This document shows, one piece after another, positions 35,305 through 45,204 of a stretch of 64,000 bases of DNA (positions within the stretch are counted from its first letter, which is position 1; every line of letters begins with the position of its first letter). The position numbers and the translations under genes are program-made. This DNA is from Microbacterium aurantiacum (lineage in GTDB: Bacteria; Actinomycetota; Actinomycetes; Actinomycetales; Microbacteriaceae). The stretch lies in contig NZ_JAJPDW010000006.1 of NCBI RefSeq assembly GCF_021654035.1, forward strand, positions 103,322-167,321. Direction: 5' to 3'. Below the pieces are notes generated by a model, which made no database searches, was not told the origin of the DNA, and saw only the letters and a program-made list of their open reading frames with translations.

Positions 35305-36368
35305 CGCGTGGCCGAATCCGACCAGAGGTCCACATCGATGCCGTCGGAGAGGGCGTCGATGCGCTCGATCTCCTCGATCGTGAACGCGGGACCGTCCAGC
35401 GCCGCGAGATTCTCGTCGAGCTGCGCGGGTCGCGAGGCGCCGATGAGGGCGGAGGCGACCACCGGATCTCGCAGGACCCACTGGATCGCCATCTGCGCGA
35501 GGGTCTGCCCGCGCTCCCGCGCGATCAGGTCGAGGCTCTGCAGCTGACCGCGCTGGTCGTCGGTGAGGGTCATGCCGCGCAGCGACCCGCGGTCCTGAGC
35601 GCGGTCGACCGGTCCGTCGCCGAGGTACTTGTCGGTGAGGAGCCCCTGGGCCAGCGGCGTGAACGCGATCGCCCCCATGCCCTCCTGACGCAGGACGCCG
35701 GTGAGGGAGTCCTCGACCCAGCGGTTCAGGATCGAGTACGCCGGCTGGTGGATGACCAACGGGGTGCCGAGCGACCGCGCGACCGCGACCGCCTCGACCG
35801 TGCGCTCGGCGCTGTAGGAGGAGATCCCGACGTAGAGGGCCTTGCCCTGACGCACGAGGGTGTCCAGTGCCCCGATCGTCTCCTCGATGGGCACGGTGTC
35901 ATCGACGCGGTGCGAGTAGAAGATGTCGACGTAGTCGACGCACATGCGGCGGAGGGACTGCTCGGCGCTCGCGAGGACGTACTTCCGCGACCCCCCGTCG
36001 CCGTAGGGGCCCTCCCACATCTCGTACCCCGCCTTCGACGACAGGATGAGCTCGTCGCGGTACGGCGCGAAGTCCTCGCGCATCATCCGACCGAAGTTCG
36101 TCTCGGCGCTGCCGAAGGGCGGCCCGTAGTTGTTGGCGAGATCGAAGTGGATGATCCCCCGGTCGAACGCGTGCCGCAGGAGCGTGCGCTGATCGTCGAA
36201 CGGGATGTTGTCGCCGAAGTTCCACCACAGGCCCAGGGAGATCGGCGGAAGGACGAGTCCCGACCCACCCACCCGCCGATACGCGAGACGGTCGTAGCGG
36301 TCCTCCGCCGCGGTCCACGGGCGATGCAGGTCTCCTCCGCGCGAACGCGGTCGCGGTGATTCGGTCAC
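35301..36368 (-). CDS. Aldo-keto reductase, YghZ/Gpr (L-glyceraldehyde-3-phosphate reductase) type
   Basis: The 355-residue NADPH-dependent TIM-barrel reductase matches the E. coli YghZ pattern: [30 protein letters not shown] (catalytic Asp/Tyr), [14 protein letters not shown](D)GGSRKY, and [14 protein letters not shown]. The catalytic His is in FYSHRVD, and the terminal cofactor loop is [12 protein letters not shown]. YghZ reduces toxic L-glyceraldehyde-3-phosphate and methylglyoxal. The start is GTG 36368; TAGCCT lies 6 nt upstream, so it is likely leaderless. It is coupled to ispE by a 4-nt overlap. Confidence 0.9.
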   Translation of the reverse strand: MTESPRPRSRGGDLHRPWTAAEDRYDRLAYRRVGGSGLVLPPISLGLWWNFGDNIPFDDQRTLLRHAFDRGIIHFDLANNYGPPFGSAETNFGRMMREDFAPYRDELILSSKAGYEMWEGPYGDGGSRKYVLASAEQSLRRMCVDYVDIFYSHRVDDTVPIEETIGALDTLVRQGKALYVGISSYSAERTVEAVAVARSLGTPLVIHQPAYSILNRWVEDSLTGVLRQEGMGAIAFTPLAQGLLTDKYLGDGPVDRAQDRGSLRGMTLTDDQRGQLQSLDLIARERGQTLAQMAIQWVLRDPVVASALIGASRPAQLDENLAALDGPAFTIEEIERIDALSDGIDVDLWSDSATR

Positions 36369-36491
36369 CGCCCCAGGCTATCCACTCCGCCGCGGAGCGG
36401 CACGGGGTGCGGCGAAACCTGCGCGTAACGACGGGCGCGTATCGTTGCTCAGTCGGACACGCACACCCGCGACATCCGAGAAGGAGGATTC

Positions 36492-38078
36492 GTGACCACA
36501 CTGTCGGCTCTCCCCGCGCGCACCCACACCTGGACGACGCTGCTGGCCCGCCCGGACGTCGTCGTCGACGCCGGGATCCTGCATCTCGTCCATGACGACC
36601 TCGCCCCGCACGATGCGCGCATCGCGGACCTGCTGTTCGTCGCGGATGTGCTGCGGGATGCCGGGATCGACGCGGTGCTCATCCGACACTCCCGCTTCCT
36701 CCCGGCCCTCGTGGTCGACATCGACGACGCCGAGCGGGCCTTCACGGCACTGGCGGACGCCTGCGGACGCGAACCCCTCTACGTCAAGACGAAGGGCGCG
36801 CCGCCGACCCTCGTCGCCGACGGCGCCCCGTTCGCGCAGACGCCGGCCACCGTGCGCCTCTACCGCCCGCGGATCACCCCGTCCGGAAGCCTCCGCTACG
36901 GCGCGTCGCTGGCGGCGCACGTGGAGTTCTGGCGTTTCGGCGACGAGACGATCGAGGCCCCGCGGGACAACACCCTCACCCGTCGCACCACCGCGACGGC
37001 GGACGTGTCCTTCGTCGAGATCGAGCGGTACGGCCGCACCTGGCGGACGATCTCCGGGATGTTCGACCCGCAGCCGCAGGAGGTCACCGAGGACGTGGAC
37101 ATCGTCTTCTCGTGGGTCGACGGCTCCGCGTCGGAGTTCCAGCGGCAGCGTGCCGCACAGATGGCGGAGTACGTCGTCGGCGAGGGCGACGACGGACCGG
37201 CCCGCTACCGGCACGTGGACGAGCTGCGCTATGCGCTCCGCAGTGTCCACATGTACGCGCCGTGGGTGCGGCGCATCTTCATCGCCACCGACTCCCCCGT
37301 GCCGGCGTGGCTGGACGAGCACCCGAAGGTCACCGTCGTGCGGAGCGAAGAGTTCTTCGCCGACCCGGAGGTGCTCCCCACGCACAACTCGCACGCCGTC
37401 GAGGCCCAGCTGCACCGCATCCCCGGCCTCGCGGAGCACTTCCTCTACTCCAACGACGACATGTTCTTCGGCCGCCTCGTCGAACCGGAGATGTTCTTCA
37501 CCCCCGGCGGCGTGACGAAGTTCGTCGAGTGCGACGTCCGGATCGGGGCGGGGCCGACCGCGGTGCACCGCAGCGGACACGACAACGGTCTGCGGGTCAA
37601 TCGCGCGCTGCTCGCCGAGCGCTTCGGCCGGACGATCGTGCGCGACCTCGAGCACTGCGCCACGCCCCTGCGCCGCAGTGTGATGTCCGAGCTTGAGGCC
37701 GCGTTCCCCGAGGACTTCGCCCGGACGGCGGCCTCCCGTTTCCGTTCGGCGACCGACATCTCCGTCACCAACAGCCTCTACCACTACTACGCGATGATGA
37801 CGGGCCGGGCCGTGTCCACGCGCGCGCCGCGCGTCCGCTACGTGCAGACGACCCTCGCGCGGGGGCTGCGCCAGATGGATCGGCTCGCCGACGGAGCGGA
37901 TGTCGACATGTTCTGCCTCAACGACGGGGGCAACGCCGAGGTCCCCGAGGAGGTGCGGGTGCAGACCCTGCGGGCGGCACTGGAGCGGATGTTCCCCGTC
38001 CGGGCCCCGTGGGAGCGGCAGGAGCTCAGCGCAGCAACGTCGTCCGTCCGCGCGGCGCATCCCGTCGCGCAGCACTGA
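36492..38078 (+). CDS. Stealth-family sugar-phosphotransferase
   Basis: The 528-residue protein has the conserved Stealth regions. These are CR1 ([16 protein letters not shown], about residues 203-218), CR2 ([27 protein letters not shown] and [34 protein letters not shown]), CR3 around [14 protein letters not shown], and CR4 near the [15 protein letters not shown] segment. Stealth proteins transfer hexose-1-phosphate from nucleotide sugars to cell-wall or capsular polysaccharides. No transmembrane helix is evident. GTG 36492 follows AAGGAGG at 36481-36487. Its last 53 nt overlap the convergent metallophosphoesterase gene. Surface glycan modification is likely; the sugar is unknown. Confidence 0.9.
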   Translation: MTTLSALPARTHTWTTLLARPDVVVDAGILHLVHDDLAPHDARIADLLFVADVLRDAGIDAVLIRHSRFLPALVVDIDDAERAFTALADACGREPLYVKTKGAPPTLVADGAPFAQTPATVRLYRPRITPSGSLRYGASLAAHVEFWRFGDETIEAPRDNTLTRRTTATADVSFVEIERYGRTWRTISGMFDPQPQEVTEDVDIVFSWVDGSASEFQRQRAAQMAEYVVGEGDDGPARYRHVDELRYALRSVHMYAPWVRRIFIATDSPVPAWLDEHPKVTVVRSEEFFADPEVLPTHNSHAVEAQLHRIPGLAEHFLYSNDDMFFGRLVEPEMFFTPGGVTKFVECDVRIGAGPTAVHRSGHDNGLRVNRALLAERFGRTIVRDLEHCATPLRRSVMSELEAAFPEDFARTAASRFRSATDISVTNSLYHYYAMMTGRAVSTRAPRVRYVQTTLARGLRQMDRLADGADVDMFCLNDGGNAEVPEEVRVQTLRAALERMFPVRAPWERQELSAATSSVRAAHPVAQH

Positions 38079-38946
38079 CGGGGCCGACACCCGCTTCCCG
38101 CAGGCGGCGCTGCGCCTCCCCCGGGTCGATGAACTCCAGCGTCCGCGGAGCGTCGACGGGGACGACCGAATGGACCACGGTGTCGTCGTAGACGTGCACC
38201 AGGTTGAACGCCTGCGCCCCGTCCTGCGGCCGCGTGCCCCCCGTGGGGACCGTCAGGTCCTGCGCGTAGCACGTGGATGAGGCGACGGACACCGGGATGC
38301 CGGCGACCGTGGCGAACGTGGAGTAGTGGAGGTGCCCGGCGATGATCGCCCGCACGTCCGTTCCCCGCACCACACGGGCGAACGCGCGCTGATCCCGCAG
38401 CTCGACGCTCGAGGCGAGCGGCAGGACGCTCGGGACGGGCGGGTGGTGCATCGCGATGATCGTGCCGAGCGGCGCGGGCGTGGACAACACGTGGGCGAGC
38501 CATGAGAGCTGCGCCTCGGAGATCTCGCCGTGATGGTGACCGGGGACGGTCGAATCAAGCGTGATCACACGGAGTCCGTCGAGCTCGTCGACCCGGTCGT
38601 AGACGCCGGTGTCCGAGGCGTCGCCGTCGACGAGCTCCGCGCGGAACGCGCCGCGGTCGTCGTGGTTCCCCATCACCCAGAGCACGCGTGCCGACAGCGA
38701 TGCCGCGAGGGGTTCGACCATGCGGCGCAGCTGCGCGTAGGCCGCGGGCTCGCCGAGGTCGGCGAGGTCACCGGTGAAGACCACCGCGTCGGGGCGGACA
38801 CCGGAGGAGGCGATGACGCGGAACGCCCGTTGCAGTCGGTCGGCGGCGTCGACCGTGTCGAACAGACGGGCGCCTTCGGCGCGCAGGTGTGTGTCGCTGA
38901 TGTGCAGGAGAACGCGTTCGGGCGCCGGGTGCTCTGCGGTGCGCAT
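38026..38946 (-). CDS. Calcineurin-like metallophosphoesterase, CpdA-like
   Basis: The 306-residue protein has all the metal-binding blocks of calcineurin-type phosphoesterases: HISDTHL (residues 15-21), FTGDLAD, VMGNHDD, MHHPP and AGHLHYSTF. The arrangement resembles cAMP phosphodiesterase CpdA and Icc-like enzymes, but phospholipid or nucleotide substrates are also possible. ATG 38946 is preceded by TAACAT at 7 nt, so the mRNA is probably leaderless. The 3' end overlaps the Stealth gene by 53 nt on the opposite strand, so part of the Arg-rich C-terminus is dispensable-looking shared sequence. Confidence 0.9.
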   Translation of the reverse strand: MRTAEHPAPERVLLHISDTHLRAEGARLFDTVDAADRLQRAFRVIASSGVRPDAVVFTGDLADLGEPAAYAQLRRMVEPLAASLSARVLWVMGNHDDRGAFRAELVDGDASDTGVYDRVDELDGLRVITLDSTVPGHHHGEISEAQLSWLAHVLSTPAPLGTIIAMHHPPVPSVLPLASSVELRDQRAFARVVRGTDVRAIIAGHLHYSTFATVAGIPVSVASSTCYAQDLTVPTGGTRPQDGAQAFNLVHVYDDTVVHSVVPVDAPRTLEFIDPGEAQRRLREAGVGPVSAARRDAPRGRTTLLR

Positions 38947-39004
38947 GGCCCGAATGTTACCGGCATGTTTCGTCGTCCCGGCCGACGGACAGGCCGGAAA
39001 GGGT

Positions 39005-39023
39005 GAACGTTCGGCGAACGTTC
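39005..39023. repeat. Two GAACGTTC palindromes one helical turn apart
   Basis: GAACGTTC occurs at 39005-39012 and 39016-39023 with a GGC spacer. It lies in the 108-bp gap between the Clp-N gene end and the phosphoesterase promoter, about 45 bp upstream of TAACAT. It could be an operator for the phosphoesterase; its spacing does not fit the actinobacterial LexA box. Confidence 0.35.
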
Positions 39024-39054
39024 CCGTCCGATGACCGTGCTTTCGACTCCGGAG

Positions 39055-40044
39055 TCAGCGGAATGCTCGGCTGACCGCACTGCCGGTCTGGAACAGGGTG
39101 ATCCACACGACGAACTTCTGAACGGAGCGGAGCGGGTACACGACGAGCATTCGCCAACCCTGGCGTCGAGACCACGACCTCGTGATCTGGACCTGGGTAC
39201 CGCCCACCGTGGCCGCCAGGGTGAACTCCGTCAGAATCGGACTGCCCTGTGGAGCGTCGGGGTAGGCGAAACTCCACGCGATCCGCTCCGGTCGATGGGC
39301 TGCGACGAGTTCGATGCTGCGGCGGCGGAACCGGGGCTTCACCGTCAGCGGCTTCCCATCCGGACGACGGACCGGCGCGAGGCCTCGCCAGACCATGCCG
39401 GGTATGGGGTCCTGGTCTCCGTGGTCGATGGTGCCGATACTCATCTCCCAATCGGGGATGGCCCTCGGGTCCACGAGAAACCGCCACACCTCCTCGATCG
39501 GCGCCGCAACGAATGTTTCGATCGACCCCGTCACACGACCCTCCGTCTCTCCCGACGTCGTCGCCGTTCCTTCGACGGGGACGTCGAACGGGGCGAGGCG
39601 GTCGAGCACGGCCCGGGGCGTCGCGCCGAGGCGGTCGAGGATGCTGGCGATCAGGCCACTGGGTTCGGTGACGAGTTCTCGGAGCACCGCCGCAGCGTCG
39701 CCCTTGTCGTCTCTGGAGATGGAGCGCGCGATCAGGTCGGAAGCGCGCTTGCTCCATTCGTATCCGTCCGTCTCGTGGAAGACGATTCGTCCGGCCTCAG
39801 GGAATGACGCCTCGATGCCGAGCGATGCCAGCTGGGCCGCCCGTTCTTCCTCGACAGCGCGGCGGGCGCCGTCGAGGTCGATGCCCATGCTGCGCAGCGC
39901 ACCTCCCGCGGGTTGATCGCTGATGACGAGGGCGAGAAACAGGTGCTCGAGGTCCGCGACGCGAAGGCCTGCTCGCGATGCCTCCTCCATCGCGGCGAGG
40001 GAGAGAGATTGAGTGGTCTGAGCGGCGCGAACGAACCTGCTCAT
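39055..40044 (-). CDS. Clp-N domain protein fused to an SRPBCC (START-like) domain
   Basis: The 329-residue protein begins with two Clp repeat N-domain motifs (about residues 1-70 and 85-150; note DLEHLFLALVISD), the module that recruits substrates in ClpA/ClpC but here without any ATPase. Residues 172-315 form an SRPBCC ligand-binding fold: VTGSIETFVAAPIEEVWRFLVDPRAIPDWE, GMVWRGLAPV, and a C-terminal helix. ATG 40044 follows GGAGGAACGC and overlaps the stop of the small HTH gene as ATGA, so the two are translationally coupled. A role as ligand-responsive adaptor or anti-regulator for the HTH protein is conceivable but unproven. Confidence 0.85.
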   Translation of the reverse strand: MSRFVRAAQTTQSLSLAAMEEASRAGLRVADLEHLFLALVISDQPAGGALRSMGIDLDGARRAVEEERAAQLASLGIEASFPEAGRIVFHETDGYEWSKRASDLIARSISRDDKGDAAAVLRELVTEPSGLIASILDRLGATPRAVLDRLAPFDVPVEGTATTSGETEGRVTGSIETFVAAPIEEVWRFLVDPRAIPDWEMSIGTIDHGDQDPIPGMVWRGLAPVRRPDGKPLTVKPRFRRRSIELVAAHRPERIAWSFAYPDAPQGSPILTEFTLAATVGGTQVQITRSWSRRQGWRMLVVYPLRSVQKFVVWITLFQTGSAVSRAFR

Positions 40045-40286
40045 GCGTTCCTCCTGAGGATCGGGATCGTGGGGTCGACGCGTTTGGAGTGCTTCTTGTG
40101 CACGGCTTGCCGGGTCACTCCCAGTGCGTCCGCGATGTCCTGCCATTTCATCCCCGCCCGGAGCGCGGCCTCGACTTGCCTGAGCTCCAAGGTGTCCGCG
40201 AGGACGCGCAACGCCGCCACTGCCCGCAACCCTGCTTTCGGGTCGCTGGTGTCGGATGCCACTGCCGCGATCTGGGAAGACTGCAT
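40041..40286 (-). CDS. Small helix-turn-helix DNA-binding protein
   Basis: The 81-residue protein has a helical N-terminus and a clear HTH at residues 41-66 (RAGMKWQDIADALGVTRQAVHKKHSKR), similar to the DNA-binding helices of sigma-like and AsnC-like proteins. It starts at ATG 40286. Upstream on the minus strand lies a near-consensus promoter: TTGACA, 17-bp spacer, TAGGTT, then 6 nt to the ATG, so the mRNA should be leaderless. Two copies of CAACCTANGTTG cover the -35 and -10, arguing for autorepression. It is coupled to the Clp-N/SRPBCC gene. Confidence 0.85.
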   Translation of the reverse strand: MQSSQIAAVASDTSDPKAGLRAVAALRVLADTLELRQVEAALRAGMKWQDIADALGVTRQAVHKKHSKRVDPTIPILRRNA

Positions 40287-40289
40287 GCC

Positions 40290-40331
40290 GTCAACCTATG
40301 TTGCTACGAAGGTGCTGTCAACCTAGGTTGC
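40290..40331 (-). promoter_or_regulatory. Promoter with paired operators, HTH/Clp-N operon
   Basis: The minus strand carries -35 TTGACA and -10 TAGGTT separated by exactly 17 bp. Two 15-bp repeats, 40290-40304 and 40317-40331, differ at one base, lie 27 bp apart, and centre on CAACCTATGTTG and the perfect palindrome CAACCTAGGTTG. One overlaps the -10, the other the -35. They are probable sites for the HTH protein made by the first gene. Confidence 0.75.
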
Positions 40332-40387
40332 ACCGGTCCCTGCGCCCGATCCCGACGGGCACGTGCGGTGGCCTTCAGGGGCGTCGC

Positions 40388-41239
40388 TCAGGCGGGCCCG
40401 ACGATCTCGGCGATGCGGACGAAGTCCTCCACCGAGAGCTCCTCGCCGCGCGCGGTCGCGGCCACCCCCGCGGCTTCGAGCTGAGCGGATGCCGCAGCCG
40501 CGGATCCGCCGAGCACACCGGACAGCGCCTGCCGGAGCATCTTCCGACGCTGTTGGAAGGCGGCGTCCACCAGCGCGAACGTCCGTCGCCGCAGCTGCTC
40601 GGATCCGCGCGGTGTCGCGTCGCGCCGGAACGCCACGAGAACGCTGTCGACGTTCGGGACGGGCCAGAAGACCTGTCGCGAGACCGTGCCGGCCAGACGC
40701 CATGCTCCGTACCAGGCGGCCTTGACGCTCGGGGCGCCGTAGATCTTCGACCCCGGGGGCGCCGCCAGACGCTCCCCGACCTCCGCCTGCACCATGACCA
40801 CCCCGCGCTCGAGGTATGGGAACGACTCCAGGAAATGCAGGAGCACCGGGACAGAGACGTTGTACGGAAGGTTCGCCACGAGCACCGTGGGTTCGCCCGG
40901 GAGCTCGCGGACGCGGAGGGCGTCGGCGTCCACGACCGTGAGCGCGTCTGGTGCGACGCCGTGGGCGACGGCTGTCTGCGGGAGCCGCGCGGCCAGGCGG
41001 TGGTCGATCTCGACAGCGGTCACCGACGCACCGGTCTCCAGGATGGCCAGGGTGAGCGACCCGAGCCCCGGCCCGACCTCGACCACCCGCTCGCCCGCGC
41101 GCACACCGGCGACCTGGACGATCTTGCGGACGGTGTTGGCGTCGACGACGAAGTTCTGCCCCAGCTTCTTGGTGGGGGTGACCTCGAGTTCGGCCGCGAG
41201 CGCGCGGATCTCACCGGCGCCGAGAAGCTGGACGGGCAT
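40388..41239 (-). CDS. rsmA: 16S rRNA dimethyladenosine transferase
   Basis: RsmA (KsgA) dimethylates A1518 and A1519 of 16S rRNA during small-subunit maturation. The 283-residue product shows [13 protein letters not shown] motif [12 protein letters not shown], acidic motif VTAVEID, and the catalytic NLPYNVS. ATG 41239 is correct: TAGGGT lies 7 nt upstream and the conserved N-terminus ([10 protein letters not shown]) is close. The longer upstream frame runs into the divergent MFS gene. The gene is normally adjacent to tatD and ispE in actinobacteria and is separated from both here. Confidence 0.96.
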   Translation of the reverse strand: MPVQLLGAGEIRALAAELEVTPTKKLGQNFVVDANTVRKIVQVAGVRAGERVVEVGPGLGSLTLAILETGASVTAVEIDHRLAARLPQTAVAHGVAPDALTVVDADALRVRELPGEPTVLVANLPYNVSVPVLLHFLESFPYLERGVVMVQAEVGERLAAPPGSKIYGAPSVKAAWYGAWRLAGTVSRQVFWPVPNVDSVLVAFRRDATPRGSEQLRRRTFALVDAAFQQRRKMLRQALSGVLGGSAAAASAQLEAAGVAATARGEELSVEDFVRIAEIVGPA

Positions 41240-41303
41240 GCCCTCCACCCTAGTTGCGCGCCGAAGCTCCCCCCTCGCGATGGGACGGACTACGGTTCCG
41301 GAT

Positions 41304-42752
41304 ATGACATCTCCCCTGCCCACGTCCGCGTTCTCGATGAAGAGTCCCTTCGGTCGTCGTGCGGTGGCCCTGTCCATCGCCGCCGCGGTGGGCGGGTTCC
41401 TGTTCGGCTTCGACTCCTCCGTCATCAACGGCGCGGTGAACTCGATCGAGACCCAGTTCGGTCTGACCTCGATCACCACCGGATTCGTGGTGGCCGTGGC
41501 CCTCCTCGGCTGCGCCTTCGGCGCGGTCCTCGCCGGCATCCTGAGCGACCGGTGGGGGCGCCTGCGGGTGATGCTCATCGGTGCGGTGATGTTCTTCGTC
41601 AGCGCCCTCGGCTCGGGTCTCGCCTTCACCGCGATCGATTTGACCTTCTGGCGGCTCGTCGGCGGCATCGGCATCGGCATCGCCTCGGTGGTCGCCCCCG
41701 CGTACATCGCCGAGGTCGCGCCGCGTCAGATCCGCGGGACGCTCGGCTCGCTCCAGCAGCTCGCGATCACCCTCGGCATCTTCGCCGCGCTCCTGTCCAA
41801 CGCCGTCCTCGCCGGTGTCGCCGGCGGTGCATCGGACACGCTGTGGCTGGGGCTCGAGGCCTGGCGGTGGATGCTGCTGGTCGAAGCGGTCCCCGCGCTC
41901 GTGTACGGTCTCCTCGCGCTGAAGATGCCCGAGTCGCCGCGATTCCTCATCGCCAAGGGCAAGCCCGACGAGGCCCGCGCGATCTTCGCCAAACTCGTCC
42001 CCGAGGTCGACCTCGATCAGACGATGCGGGAGCTGCAGCAGCGGATCGTCACCGACCAGAGGAACGCCGGGGTGTCGCTGCGCGGCCCGCGGTTCGGACT
42101 CCAGCCGATCGTGTGGGTCGGCATCATCCTGTCGGTGTTCCAGCAGTTCGTCGGCATCAACGTGATCTTCTACTACTCCACGACGCTGTGGCAGTCGGTC
42201 GGGTTCGACGAGTCGTCGTCCTTCGGGATCAGCGTGTTCACCTCGGTGATCAACGTCCTGGTCACGCTCGTGGCGATCTTCCTCGTCGACCGCGTGGGCC
42301 GCAAGCCCATACTCCTCAGCGGGTCCCTCCTCATGGCGGTCTCCCTCGGCACGATGGCGCTGTGCTTCGCCTTCTCCACCACGGATGCCGAGGGCGCGGT
42401 GTCGCTCCCGGCGCCCTGGGGGCCGATCGCGCTCGTCGCCGCGAACCTCTTCGTCATCGGGTTCGGCGCGTCGTGGGGACCGCTGGTGTGGGTCCTCCTC
42501 GGCGAGATCTTCCCGAGCCGGATCCGCGGCAAGGCGCTCGGCGTCGCCGCCGGCGCGCAGTGGATCGCCAACTTCCTCATCACCGTGAGCTTCCCCGCGA
42601 TGTCGTCGTGGTCGCTTCCGGTCACGTACGGGATGTACGCGGCGTTCGCGGCGCTGTCCTTCTTCTACGTGCTCCTGCGCATCCCCGAGACCAAGGGGAT
42701 GGAGCTCGAGCAGACCGAGACGCTGTTCGTCCGTCAGCCGAAGGCGCCGTAG
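41304..42752 (+). CDS. MFS sugar:proton symporter, sugar-porter family
   Basis: The 482-residue inner-membrane transporter has twelve predicted helices and the sugar-porter signatures [23 protein letters not shown], the PESPRFL motif ([13 protein letters not shown]), [23 protein letters not shown], and [10 protein letters not shown] at the end. This family moves glucose, xylose, arabinose or inositol with H+; the substrate is unassigned. ATG 41304 follows TACGGT by 7 nt, pointing to leaderless transcription divergent from rsmA. Its last 19 nt overlap the convergent tatD gene. Confidence 0.93.
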   Translation: MTSPLPTSAFSMKSPFGRRAVALSIAAAVGGFLFGFDSSVINGAVNSIETQFGLTSITTGFVVAVALLGCAFGAVLAGILSDRWGRLRVMLIGAVMFFVSALGSGLAFTAIDLTFWRLVGGIGIGIASVVAPAYIAEVAPRQIRGTLGSLQQLAITLGIFAALLSNAVLAGVAGGASDTLWLGLEAWRWMLLVEAVPALVYGLLALKMPESPRFLIAKGKPDEARAIFAKLVPEVDLDQTMRELQQRIVTDQRNAGVSLRGPRFGLQPIVWVGIILSVFQQFVGINVIFYYSTTLWQSVGFDESSSFGISVFTSVINVLVTLVAIFLVDRVGRKPILLSGSLLMAVSLGTMALCFAFSTTDAEGAVSLPAPWGPIALVAANLFVIGFGASWGPLVWVLLGEIFPSRIRGKALGVAAGAQWIANFLITVSFPAMSSWSLPVTYGMYAAFAALSFFYVLLRIPETKGMELEQTETLFVRQPKAP

Positions 42753-43615
42753 ACCGCGAGGGTGTTCGCGGCGATCTGCGCGCACAGCTCGTCCAGCTCG
42801 ACGCCGAGCTCGGCGGCGAGGAAGCGCACGGTCAGCGGGATCAGGTAGGGGGCGTTGGGGCGTCCCCGGTGCGGCGTCGGGGTCAGGAAAGGCGCGTCCG
42901 TCTCGACGAGGATCCGCTCGAGAGGGGTGACGGCGAGGGCGTCACGGAGGTTCTGCGCGTTCTTGAACGTGACGTTCCCGGCGAAGGACAGGTAGTAGCC
43001 GCGGTCCGCGGCGATGCGCGCCATGGCGGCGTCGCCGGAGAAGCAGTGGAACACCGTGCGGTCGGGTGCGCCGACGCGCTCGAGGGTGGCCAGCACCTCG
43101 TCGTGGGCGTCGCGGTCGTGGATCTGCATCGCGATGTCGTGCGTCTTGGCGAGGGCGATGTGCGCCTCGAAGCTCTCGTACTGGGCGGGAAGGCCCTCCG
43201 CCTCGGTGCGGAAGAAGTCCAGCCCCGTCTCGCCGATGGCGCGCACGCGGGGCTGCGCGGCGAGCTCGTCGATCACCGCGATCGCCTCGTCGAGGCGTCC
43301 CGCGGCGTGGTACGCCGGCGCCTCGTTGGGGTGGATCGCCACCGCCGCCAGAACCCGCGGATGGGATGCCGCCGCCCACGCCGACCACCGGCTGGAGTCG
43401 ATGTCGCCCCCGGCTTGCACGACGCCGATGACCCCGACCTCCTCGGCGCGGGCGAGCTGCGCGGACAGGTCGAGCGGCTCGTCCCCGTCGACGATCTCGA
43501 GGTGCGCGTGGTTGTCGTACACCGGCACCGGGAGCGGCTCGGGAGCCGCGGGCCATCGGACGTCGCGACGCCCCTCCTGCGTGCGTTCGCGCACGTAGCC
43601 GCTCGGATCGCTCAT
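42734..43615 (-). CDS. tatD: TatD-family metal-dependent hydrolase/DNase
   Basis: The 293-residue TIM-barrel hydrolase has the metal ligands in YDNHAHLE (residues 33-40), the Glu in AIGETGLDFF, His in IHDRDAHDE, FHCFSGDAAMA, and the terminal ETDAPFLTP. TatD enzymes have Mg-dependent 3'-5' exonuclease activity and roles in DNA or tRNA turnover. ATG 43615 begins 2 nt after the metG stop, so the order rsmI-metG-tatD forms one operon, as in other actinobacteria. Confidence 0.94.
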   Translation of the reverse strand: MSDPSGYVRERTQEGRRDVRWPAAPEPLPVPVYDNHAHLEIVDGDEPLDLSAQLARAEEVGVIGVVQAGGDIDSSRWSAWAAASHPRVLAAVAIHPNEAPAYHAAGRLDEAIAVIDELAAQPRVRAIGETGLDFFRTEAEGLPAQYESFEAHIALAKTHDIAMQIHDRDAHDEVLATLERVGAPDRTVFHCFSGDAAMARIAADRGYYLSFAGNVTFKNAQNLRDALAVTPLERILVETDAPFLTPTPHRGRPNAPYLIPLTVRFLAAELGVELDELCAQIAANTLAVYGAFG

Positions 43616-43617
43616 CG

Positions 43618-45195
43618 TCAGGCGGACTGCTCCACCCGGGGGAACAGCGGCGCGAGACCGTTGACGCTCGTCCCGGGGCGGAGGACCCCCCAGGCGCCCG
43701 CCTCGCGGATCGGCTGATCCTGCAGACGCCCGATCGTCTCGGCGGCACCGAGCGCGATCCAGAGCTTCTCGGTGGACTCCGGCATCACCGGCGACAGCAG
43801 CACCGCCAGCGCGCGCAGACCCTCGGCGGCCGTGTAGAGCACCGTCTCCAGGCGCGGCCGACGCTCGGGATCCTTGGCGAGCGCCCACGGCTCGTTCTCT
43901 GTGATGTAGAGGTTCAGCGCGTCCACGATCGTCCAGATCGCCGCGATCGCCTCGTCGACCCGGAATCGCTCGATCGCGGCATCCGCGGCCGCCGCAGCCT
44001 CGGCCACGACGCGCTGGATGCGCAGATCGCCCTCCTCGTAGGAGGCCGCCGGCGGGATCACGCCCTCGAAGTAGCGCTCGATCATCGCCGTGGTGCGCGA
44101 GGCGAGGTTGCCGAACCCGTTGGCGAGCTCCGCCTGGTACCGGGCCGACAGGTCCTCCCACGAGAACGATCCGTCCTGTCCGAACGCGATCGCCGAGAGG
44201 AAGTAGAAGCGGTACGCGTCGGAGCCGAAGACGTCGGTGATCTCCGTCGGCGCGATGCCGGTCAGCTTCGACTTGGACATCTTCTCGCCGCCCACCAGCA
44301 GCCAGCCGTGGGCGAAGACCCCCCGGGGCACCTCGACGCCGGCGGCCATCAGCATCGCCGGCCAGATGACGGCGTGGAAGCGCAGGATGTCCTTGCCCAC
44401 CACGTGGTACGCCGGCCAGCGGCGGTCGAACTCGTCCTGTTCGGCGCCGTATCCGACGGCGGTTGCGTAGTTCAGCAGCGCGTCGACCCACACGTAGATG
44501 ACATGCGACTGGTCCCACGGGACGGTGATGCCCCAGTCGAACGTGGACCGCGAGATCGACAGGTCCTTCAGACCGTTCTTGACGAAGGAGACGACCTCGT
44601 TGCGGGCGGACTCGGGCCGGATGAAGTCCGGCTGGGTGGCGTAGAGCTCCAGCAGCCGGTCGCCGAACTCGCTGAGCTTGAAGAAGTAGTTCTTCTCCTG
44701 GAGGAGCTCGAGCGGCTTGGAGTGGATCGCGCAGACCTTGAGCCCCTCGAAGGGCCCGGTGCCGTCGATGATCTCGGACTCGGTCTTGAACTCCTCGCAG
44801 CCCACGCAGTAGAGCGCCTCGAACTCGCCCGCGTAGATGTAGCCACGGTCGTGGATCGCCTGGACGAACTTCTTCACGCGCTCCTCGTGACGCTCCTGCG
44901 TCGTGCGGATGAAGTCGTCGTTGGCGACGTCGAGGGTCTCCAGCAGGGGGAACCAGGACTCGGAGACGAGCTTGTCGACCCACTCCTGGGGCTGGACGCC
45001 GTTGGCCGCCGCGGCGCGCATCATCTTCTGCCCGTGCTCGTCGGTGCCGGTGAGCATCCACGTGTCGTCACCGGCCTGACGGTGCCAGCGCGCCAGGGTG
45101 TCGACGGCGACCGTGGTGTACCCGTGCCCGATGTGCGGGACATCGCTCGGGTAGTAGATCGGCGTCGTGATGTAGAAGGATCGGCCGGTGCTCAC
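43618..45195 (-). CDS. metG: Methionyl-tRNA synthetase
   Basis: MetRS charges tRNA-Met. The 525-residue class I synthetase has the HIGH box (DVPHIGHGYTT), the connective-peptide region with cysteines CVGCEEF (partial zinc knuckle), and the KMSKS box (GGEKMSKSKLTG), followed by the helical anticodon-binding domain. There is no C-terminal tRNA-binding appendix. It starts at GTG 45195. TAGAAT (minus strand, 45202-45207) lies 6 nt upstream and overlaps the rsmI stop codon, so metG probably also has its own leaderless promoter inside the operon. Confidence 0.97.
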   Translation of the reverse strand: MSTGRSFYITTPIYYPSDVPHIGHGYTTVAVDTLARWHRQAGDDTWMLTGTDEHGQKMMRAAAANGVQPQEWVDKLVSESWFPLLETLDVANDDFIRTTQERHEERVKKFVQAIHDRGYIYAGEFEALYCVGCEEFKTESEIIDGTGPFEGLKVCAIHSKPLELLQEKNYFFKLSEFGDRLLELYATQPDFIRPESARNEVVSFVKNGLKDLSISRSTFDWGITVPWDQSHVIYVWVDALLNYATAVGYGAEQDEFDRRWPAYHVVGKDILRFHAVIWPAMLMAAGVEVPRGVFAHGWLLVGGEKMSKSKLTGIAPTEITDVFGSDAYRFYFLSAIAFGQDGSFSWEDLSARYQAELANGFGNLASRTTAMIERYFEGVIPPAASYEEGDLRIQRVVAEAAAAADAAIERFRVDEAIAAIWTIVDALNLYITENEPWALAKDPERRPRLETVLYTAAEGLRALAVLLSPVMPESTEKLWIALGAAETIGRLQDQPIREAGAWGVLRPGTSVNGLAPLFPRVEQSA

Positions 45196-45204
45196 CAGGG
45201 AATT

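Noticed and set aside
39005..39023. LexA/SOS box
   Set aside because: Actinobacterial SOS boxes read TCGAAC-N4-GTTCGA. Here GAAC and GTTC are adjacent, or separated by 11 bases, so the spacing is wrong.
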